From Takifugu bimaculatus (taxonomy: Eukaryota > Chordata > Actinopteri > Tetraodontiformes > Tetraodontidae): 64,000 bases of DNA. A program made the translations under genes and the position numbers. The DNA lies in contig CP034990.1 in NCBI GenBank assembly GCA_004026145.2, forward strand, positions 20,452,075 to 20,516,074, in the 5' to 3' direction. The notes below the pieces were generated by a model, which was given only the letters and a program-made list of their open reading frames with translations, did not search any database and was not told the DNA's origin. Below, piece by piece: positions 47,117-64,000 of the stretch (the stretch's first letter is position 1; each line of letters opens with the position of its first letter).

Positions 47117-47227
47117 TTCCTCATTACGCTATTCCGGCACGTGCGCCGCGCCCGGCATGGCTGCTGTCCGAGGCCGTGGCCGAGGCGTCCGCTGACTGGC
47201 TCTGGTGATCCTGGCTGCTGCTGGAGG

Positions 47228-56666
<9,439 letters not shown>

Positions 56667-57270
56667 TTCCCATCAGCATCCTTATAAATGGAGGGTCTCT
56701 TCGGTACCACCACCAGCACCCCGCACCGCTCCGCCCGTCGCACTGGCACCTCTTCCACGCTGCTCGGCACCGCACGGCTCCCGGATTCAACCACGCATCC
56801 GGCGGCACGCCTACAGACGGGGAGGAATCGGAAAAGAAGCCCGAGCCGTCCACATGCGATGAGGGAGGACGGAGTGAAAACCGGTTCTGCTGAGAGCCAC
56901 CGGTTGAATTCGCGCACCGTCGCCGTGCGCTGTCCGAGGTGCTGAATTGTGAGCGTGTGCGCGCTGCGGGGCAGAACCAGCGGTTCCCGCCGCTCTTCTC
57001 ATACAGTATCTTCACGCCTCGTGGCAGTAAAACGCTCCGGAGAGGCGCAGCAGCGTTTTAATCTGCACAGAAGAAGCTGTAGAGTCTTACTACCTGTAGC
57101 CAACACCAATCACTTCCCCACTGTGACGAGCCTGGTGTGGTTCTGTGCGACCAATCAGAGCCTGATGTGCGTCTTCTTTGCACTGTGAGAACATCATTTC
57201 CCCTACACAGTATACGAAGAGCCAGTCATGGATTTGTGCGGGAACTGACCAATTTAAACCAATGGAGTGG
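56667..57270 (-). promoter_or_regulatory. syt9: syt9 5' UTR and CpG-rich promoter region
   Basis: From the start codon to about 57.06 kb the DNA is GC-rich with many CpG dinucleotides, unlike its surroundings. Three CCAAT boxes on the plus strand follow at about 57150, 57250 and 57259 (GACCAATCAG, GACCAATTTA, AACCAATGG), suiting NF-Y, which binds in either orientation. No clear TATA box was picked out, and the transcription start is not known. Confidence 0.5.
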
Positions 57271-58115
57271 ATTTCCTGTCCCTCCCTGCAGATCCAAGCC
57301 ATCCCGTCATTGTATATAACCATCAGATGATGGTTAGTCCTGCCATCCATGCAACTAATTAGGTTTTAGATATGCAGAAAGGTGCATAAGGGGGGGGGTA
57401 ATGTTAATGTAATGTTATTACCTTTTGGAACGCGATCATAATGGGCGTATCTTTATTCCATATGTCAGCCCAGCGAATCAGTGTTGGCAGAAGTATAAAC
57501 AGCCCATTTCTCCTAAAGCGATTGACTAAAGCGATTGACGGGGCCAACGAGTGTCTGAGGGGAACCTCTTGTCTAAGGATTTAAAGTTATTTCCAGATGC
57601 TTCCAGACGGCCTCGACAGAACTTCTTCTCCTTTTTCTTCCTCTTTTCCCTGCACAGCTACTGGTGGCAGCTGAGTGGTGGGACGTCACGTCGAGTCGGT
57701 CCTTTTCCTGATTACTCTGTGGAGGACAGAGCGCCCAGCGGTTTTGGACGCCAGCCCCCCACGGGTGTCCTCCGAAGGCTCTGTCCCAGCTTTAGAACGC
57801 ACTCAGCCATCTCTGTTAAAACGAATTCACATCGTTGAGCGGTTGGAAAGGCGGCACTCCAGTAGGGACACGTGTGAGACAAGTGTGTGTTTGTGAGGTT
57901 TGCATCGCATGTACGCCGTAATAAGATGGCTTTCTTGGTCTCCATGGCAACTGTGTATTCTCCACTCATATATTTTTTAACTCTTATTTGGTCCACTACT
58001 CTTTTCTCAGCCGCCTGCATCTTCTGCTCTTCACCCCTCCTCGCTTTGCATTTATTTTCTCGCCTTGCTTTCACTGCAGGAGGCGCCATCTTGCGTTTCC
58101 ACCGTACAGCTGCTG

Positions 58116-58267
58116 TATATACTATACTATACTATACTATACTATACTATACTATACTGTACTGTACTGTACTGTACTGTACTGTACTATACTATACTAT
58201 ACTATACTATACTATACTATACTATACTATACTATACTATACTATACTATACTATACTATGCTATAC
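58116..58267. repeat. (ACTAT)n pentanucleotide array with (ACTGT) core
   Basis: About 30 copies of ACTAT with a contiguous block of about six ACTGT units in the middle. Confidence 0.97.
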
Positions 58268-59694
58268 ATTTCTGCTGTTGCCTTGTCAGGCAGCGATAAT
58301 GGGCCGATGCGAAGGACATGGCTTTGGTGACACAGCTGAGACTTCACTTCCTGAATAGACACAATGATCAGCCTGGTCAAGTGAGATGAAGTGCTGATCC
58401 AATTCTAACGAAGGTAATTGACGAAGTTGGAGCACAGGAAACTCAAAACACCCTAAAAGCCTTGAAAAGAGCAAAAACAGCAAGAGGGTGATTAAACCTT
58501 GTGTGGGCCTGGTTTTGAATCAACTTCTTCTCTGGTTAAACTCGATTGGGTTTGCGCCTTTCGTTGGATTTTGCAGAGTCATGAACACTGTTCCCATATG
58601 TTCCCAATCCTCTGAAACATTTGACATTATAGATTCCTTTTGGTCTCCACCAGATCAGCCCACAGCTGAACATATTAGAATCAAATAAAGCACAGTCAGC
58701 TGGCCAGGCATGAGGGAGCGGAGATCATTTCCATCTCTGTGGCTAAAAGGGAGGCGTGGATGGAGATGGGGGGGTAGATTTAAGGATCCACCATGAAGCT
58801 ATCAGAGGTTTCACAAGCTCGCGTTTGTCTTCAGTTAATTACAGAATAACTGTAGTCAACAAAAGAGCCATGTTAAACATCCATCCTGAACTTTCAGCTA
58901 CACAAATCTGTCACTTTTATTATTGAGCCAGAGTTTTAATTGGTACCGCAGGTGGGTTCAGGCCAGATGTGCTGCACCACTGCAGCTCAGGACATGCAAC
59001 AGTGCTCCAATTATCACGCTGTGCTGGGAGGACACGGGGCTAACAGGCGCTCGCTAGCGCTCGTAGAGCTGCTTTAACGTGTAGCAATGCAAGAGAGGCG
59101 TTTCCCTCTAGAATTCAAGCAATGCCTCAAACACTCAGATCTAATCTGCTGTTAAAATATCAGGCAAACAAGACTCGGATGCAGTCAGAAGGAAGAAGAC
59201 ACGCAACCACAGAATCAGACCACGGCTCTGTAATTACACTGGTTATAACATTAAAGCTGCTTTGAAGACATGACAAGTCCCTCTGGGAGGGAATATGGCT
59301 AGGCAGCATGTATAGAGCATATAATGAGGCAGTGAGGCAGAGTTTCTCAGGAAGGTCTCGGGTCACTGGGGTAAACAGCCCATGTGAGCAGGTGTGCTGC
59401 AACCTCACCAACGGGGATGAAGGTGGCGAGGAGGTACTGACGAAAACAAAGCAACAGTGACGCAAGCTGGCGTCCTCAAGACAGTTTGATATTTTGAAGT
59501 GCGGCCCGTTAGGAAAGAGAGCACAGACGGCTCGACATCACGCTCACACTCACATAAACACAATCACTACCCCCCCCCAAAACATCCAAAAAGGCTCAGC
59601 TATCATCATACAGCACATGTGGCGAGCATGCTGCAGGCGGTGGCTCACCTGAGGTCCTCCCACACGCCTCATAGGTGCCCCGTACAGTAAAGGT

Positions 59695-59989
59695 CAGAGA
59701 GAGCGAGAGACAGAGAGAGAGCGAGAGAGAGCGAGAGGGAGAGAGAGAGCGAGAGACAGAGAGAGACAGAGAGAGAGGGAGAGAGAGAGGGGGAGAGAGA
59801 GCGAGAGACAGAGAGAGACAGGGAGAAACAGAGAGAGGGAGAGAGCGAGAGGGAGAGAGAGAGGGGGAGAGAGAGCGAGAGACAGAGAGAGACAGGGAGA
59901 AACAGAGAGAGAGCGAGAGAGAGAGGGGGAGCGAGAGGTAGAGAGAGCGAGAGAGAGCGAGAGGGAGAGAGAGACAGAGAGAGAGAGAG
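59695..59989. repeat. purine-rich GAGA/CAGAGA/GCGAGA array
   Basis: About 295 bases almost entirely purine on the plus strand, with interspersed C at regular spacing and internal duplications of 70-90 bases. Can form triplex (H-DNA). Confidence 0.95.
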
Positions 59990-61882
59990 GACCTCTGAGG
60001 AGCTTTTGGCGCCCCCACCTCATTGGTATCACAGAATGTTCGCAGCTGTTTAAACTGTACAAAAAGTCAATTAAATGCAGATGAAATCAAATTTAGATTC
60101 TAACCATCATCAGTTGCAGATGCTAAAATGTTTTTGCTCTCAAAGATCTGAAACCATTGAACCTGAATTTGCTCTGGTTTATGCACATTTTTAGCCAAGT
60201 TAGTTTCTTGTTGGACTAGAAGATCAAGGTTAGAGGTCTTAGAAGATGGAGGACTGCCACCTATACCTGTAACCGGCATAACCGGCAGTCGCCAGTTGCT
60301 CTGAAAAGTCCTTTAAAACCTTTGACTGCATTCAATGTTCTGTTTCAGCAGATTTATTCAAACGCCATTTCTTGGCAGGTTCATCATTTGGAGCCAAGCC
60401 AACATCTTCTAATGTACAGAGGTAGTGCTTTTCTCAGTATTTCAGCTGATAGATTTGCCAGTACCGTCACCAGATCCATCGACCCGTCTCCACAGCAGGC
60501 ATTTACTACGGAAACATCGTTAAAAATCAGCGCGTATGCATGATATGGCTCGCAGAGAAAACCAGCCCCCACTCTTATTAGGCTAATTACCATTGCTGTA
60601 ACATAGAATAAGAGACAACGCTGTATTCATTTATTCATGATAATTAGGCTTCCAGTGAGAAAGGCTCCTAAAACAGCTGTGCTGAATCCATATTTCTGCC
60701 CCAGGATTGAATAAAGTAACGTGTGTGTTGGTCTGCTCTAACCTACACATGGAGACAGACGCATTTCCAGTGAGCCCAGGATAGACGCTGAGCCTTTTTC
60801 TTTACCTGAACCTTAACCCAACCTCCCAGTTAAAATGAGCTCCCAACTCTCCAGCAGACCAGTGAATTGAGCAGCAGCCCAAAGGCACTCAAAAAGGTTG
60901 TTTTGGGGGGAGGGGGCTCCTGCAGCTGTCCACCAGCCCCACCTATGTGAGTGACAGTCTGCAGGCTGCTGTGGGAATAAGAAGTGATGCTCATCAGATA
61001 GTTTGTTGCCTCAGGAGGACTCCTCCCAGAGAGGGGTTAACACCTGCTAAAGCTGCTGAGACTCCTGGGAGGATTCTCCCCTAACAAGGGTTTAAGTAGG
61101 AGAGGAAAGATAAACACAGCAAAAGAGGCGGGGGGCGGAAACAGAGAGCAGCTCCTTCCACTTCCCTGGCCTAAAAGGCAGCTATAAATATTTAATTGCA
61201 ATGCTCGCATAATCAAATGGAGCGGCTGCTGACCCCCCCACACCTGACCGACGTTCTGCCTCCAGCAATCATTTGGACATTTTCCTCCTTCACACTTGAA
61301 GCGCGTGGTGCTCTTTAGGAAATCCCCTGGCCCACGTCTGCAGCGCCCTCGCACACCAACAACACCTCCGCGGCGGTTCAGGGATCCGCAGCACCTGTTG
61401 GTCCCGCTGCACGTGACAGATGATCCCGGCGCCGTCGCACACTCGGGGGGTGCAAAGTGCTCGGAGAAATATTCATTCATTTAGCGTTTGAAAGGATGAA
61501 ACTGTGCTGCCAGGCTTAATTGCTTTTTTCTCATTTATCCGCGAGGTCCAGGGAGCGTTGTTGCTCGGCTACGCGCTTCTGCGGGGTGATTCCAGCTGCC
61601 GGTGGCACAGCCAGAGCGCCCAGATGTTGCACATTTACATCCGCTACATCGCAGCAATCGGGACAGATAATTGGCGGTAATTCGAGGAAACACTGGAACC
61701 CTCGACAGCGGATTTGAGGATTCCGGTTTCTTCCTCCCTGAACAATTCCTCCAACACAGAAATCAGCCTAAATATGTTAAATCGTGGATTAGACATGTTT
61801 CCACACCTGCAAACTGTATGTTTAGTTTGTTAAAAAAGGAGGATGAGCGGGAAAAAATGGTGTATTCTGAATGTCTCATATC

Positions 61883-61883
<1 letters not shown>

Positions 61884-61921
<38 letters not shown>

Positions 61922-61949
61922 CGCGCGTGTTTGTGAGTGTGTGTGTGTT
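61884..61949. repeat. (TG)n(CG)8 repeat, Z-DNA prone
   Basis: TG tract passing directly into about 16 bases of alternating CG, then back to TG. Confidence 0.95.
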
Positions 61950-62263
61950 GTGGACCTATTGCACGTATATGCTGGTGTTCGGTGGGGCAGAATGGCCGCG
62001 CTCATCTTTTCCCCCTGTTGCTGCCTGCGATTGATTACCCTAGCAAGACATCGTGACCCGGGGGGGCCTCTACGATGTAGAACAGGATCTACCCCCCCAC
62101 CCCCCCACCCCGTTAGTCTGCATCTCGGGAGCGAGCTCTCTAAGCAGACTCAAGGGAGGCTCATACATATATCTGCTTGTGTTAATGTGCGTATTACACA
62201 CGCTGCACTGCGCATGGTTTCTGGACACGTGTCAGGTTGAACACACACACGGGTGCAGCAGCT

Positions 62264-62287
62264 GGGGGGGGGGGGGGGGGGGGGGGG
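62264..62287. repeat. poly-G run (24)
   Basis: Uninterrupted run of 24 G on the plus strand. Confidence 0.95.
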
Positions 62288-62480
62288 CTTTGGTCAGCTA
62301 GAATCTGGAAGGCTGGACATGCACTTTGGTGTTGCTCAGTGTTGTGAGCAACGAGCAGGATTCACTGGCTGAGTGTTGCAGTGTGTTACCGAAAGAAAGT
62401 GTGGTGCCGGTCTGTTTAACGGTGACACAGGTGTGATCGTATCAGGCAGGTATCGCTGGTGCCCTCCCTGCTCTGACTGC

Positions 62481-62850
62481 TCCCGTCCCTGTCCCCGTCC
62501 CTGTCCCCGTCCCTGTCCCCGTCCCCGTCCCCATCCCCGTCCCCGCCCCATCCCTGTCCCCATCCCTGTCCTCGTCCCTGTCCTCGTCCCTGTCCTCGTC
62601 CCCGTCCCTGTCCTCGTCCCCATCCCCGTCCCCGCCCCATCCCTGTCCTCGTCCCCGTCCCCGTCCCCGCCCCATCCCTGTCCCTGTCCTCGTCCCCGTC
62701 CCCGCCCCATCCCTGTCCTCGTCCCCGTCCCTGTCCTCGTCCCCATCCCCGTCCCCGCCCCATCCCTGTCCCCATCCCTGTCCCCGTCCCCGCCCCATCC
62801 CTGTCCTCGTCCCCGTCCTCGTCCCCATCCCTGTCCCCGTCCCCGTCCTC
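62481..62850. repeat. C-rich hexanucleotide array
   Basis: About 60 units of CCCCGT, CCCTGT, CCTCGT and CCCCAT in mixed order, with longer blocks repeated. G-quadruplex/i-motif prone. Confidence 0.95.
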
Positions 62851-63360
62851 CCACCATCAAGAGTCTCCGAGCTGCTGAAGCCAGCCGAGTCGAACCCTCT
62901 GCACCAAAGCGGCAACAGCCAATTTCACAGAAGCTGACGATGAGGATAAGGAAGATGAAGGTGGTCCCAGCCCCCCAACTCCAGCCCCTTACACGGCATG
63001 TTGCCATGGTAACAGTTGCAGAAGACCCCTATAGGTCTGGTGTCTGCAGTTACGGGTCTCAGTTTCCACTTTGAGGCTGAGTGATTGTTCACTGTGTTCC
63101 TTCACTGGGCGCCACTGGTGCCGAGCAGCAGAACGCACGTCGTCCCGCTGGGCCTGACGTCAGGTGACAGGTGATGATGACCTCTGTGATGACCTCTGTT
63201 GCTGACGCTTCCAGACATGAGCGTGTCCGTCCTGCTCCGACCTCTGACCACACGCTCCACATCCAGGTAGCAGGTCGGACGGAGCCGCAGCTGTTAAATA
63301 TTAAAGGCTGCTGCACCAACATAGTAGAAGTTTGTGTGTAGAGATATTATACTATATTAT

Positions 63361-63397
63361 ATTAGATTAGATTAGATTAGATTAGATTAGATTAGAT
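63361..63397. repeat. (ATTAG)7 pentanucleotide repeat
   Basis: Short pure array. Confidence 0.95.
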
Positions 63398-63465
63398 ATT
63401 GTTATATTGTGTTGTGTTATATATGTTTGCATTTTACCATACTAATATCTAAATGAGTGTCTAAA

Positions 63466-63650
<185 letters not shown>

Positions 63651-63786
63651 TAAAAACCTTAATAGGCAGCATCACATGCTCAGGCTCTGCTCTGGGAGTC
63701 ATTAACCTACATAAACACGTCATTATTTCATTGTTCTCTGCCTATTGATTCTGAAATCATCTGTCTTTACTCCTCCTGTTGCAGCT

Positions 63787-64000
63787 CAGCTCATTTCAGC
63801 TCAGCTCAGTTCGGCTCGGCTCGGCTCGGCTCGGCTCGGCTCGGCTCGGCTCGGCTCGGCTCGGTTCGGTTCGGCTCGGCTCGGCTCGGCTCGGTTCGGT
63901 TCGGTTCGGCTCGGCTCGGCTCGGCTCGGTTCGGTTCGGTTCGGCTCGGCTCGGCTCGGCTCGGTTCGGTTCGGCTCGGCTCGGCTCAGCTCAGCTCTGC
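63787..64000. repeat. (CGGCT)n/(CGGTT)n pentanucleotide array, runs off the window
   Basis: Over 200 bases of TCGGC and TCGGT pentamers with CAGCT variants at both ends seen, CpG-rich. Confidence 0.96.

Larger units (their letters stand above)
46675..47227 (-). other. syt9: probable syt9 3' UTR
   Basis: This follows the stop codon. Two AATAAA signals lie on the minus strand, at 47116-47111 and 46698-46693. The distal one gives a 3' UTR of about 550 bases, the proximal one about 130. The ends are inferred from the signals only. Confidence 0.5.

Noticed and set aside
62850..63074. Minus-strand frame with a hydrophobic segment (TTFIFLILIVSF) near 62.95 kb
   Set aside because: It continues into the C-rich hexamer array, and no start, splice or homology evidence supports a protein.

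Overview
This window is vertebrate genomic DNA, most likely from a teleost fish with fairly compact genes. It has long untranslated stretches, introns with GT/AG borders, many CA/TG microsatellites and minisatellites, and two split genes, both read from the minus strand. I see no bacterial, phage or CRISPR-like content and no intact transposon. No novel multi-gene system is evident. The strongest content is two conserved neuronal/synaptic genes plus unusual repeats.

Layout from right to left, in the direction of transcription. (1) 57.1-64.0 kb: upstream flank of syt9, with no recognised gene and several simple repeats. (2) 47.2-56.7 kb, minus: syt9 (synaptotagmin-9), seven coding exons, about 563 aa. 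All splice phases agree once one extra base in the C2A exon is discounted. (3) 41.1-46.7 kb: intergenic, holding a codon-periodic minisatellite and a CATC/CACC array. In human, OLFML1 lies between SYT9 and PPFIBP2; no olfactomedin-like exon is visible here. (4) 27.3-41.1 kb, minus: ppfibp2 (liprin-beta-2), 23 coding exons reconstructed with matching phases, about 935-961 aa, with coiled coils and three SAM domains. There is also a probable alternative first exon at 39.2 kb. (5) 1-27 kb: a gene-poor flank with no exon I can support. It has AT-rich, homeodomain-motif-like blocks that look like candidate conserved non-coding elements, a 1-kb minisatellite at 20.4 kb and several CA/TG tracts.

The two genes lie in the same order and orientation as human SYT9-PPFIBP2 (11p15.4), so this is conserved synteny. 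Both products act around membrane trafficking and cell-cortex scaffolding: syt9 as a calcium sensor for vesicle exocytosis, ppfibp2 as a liprin scaffold. Nothing in the sequence shows that they are co-regulated.

Exon borders were set by hand from splice motifs, reading phase and resemblance to human SYT9, SYT10, PPFIBP1 and PPFIBP2 as I recall them. No alignment was run. The regulatory-element calls are impressions from base composition and need cross-species alignment.
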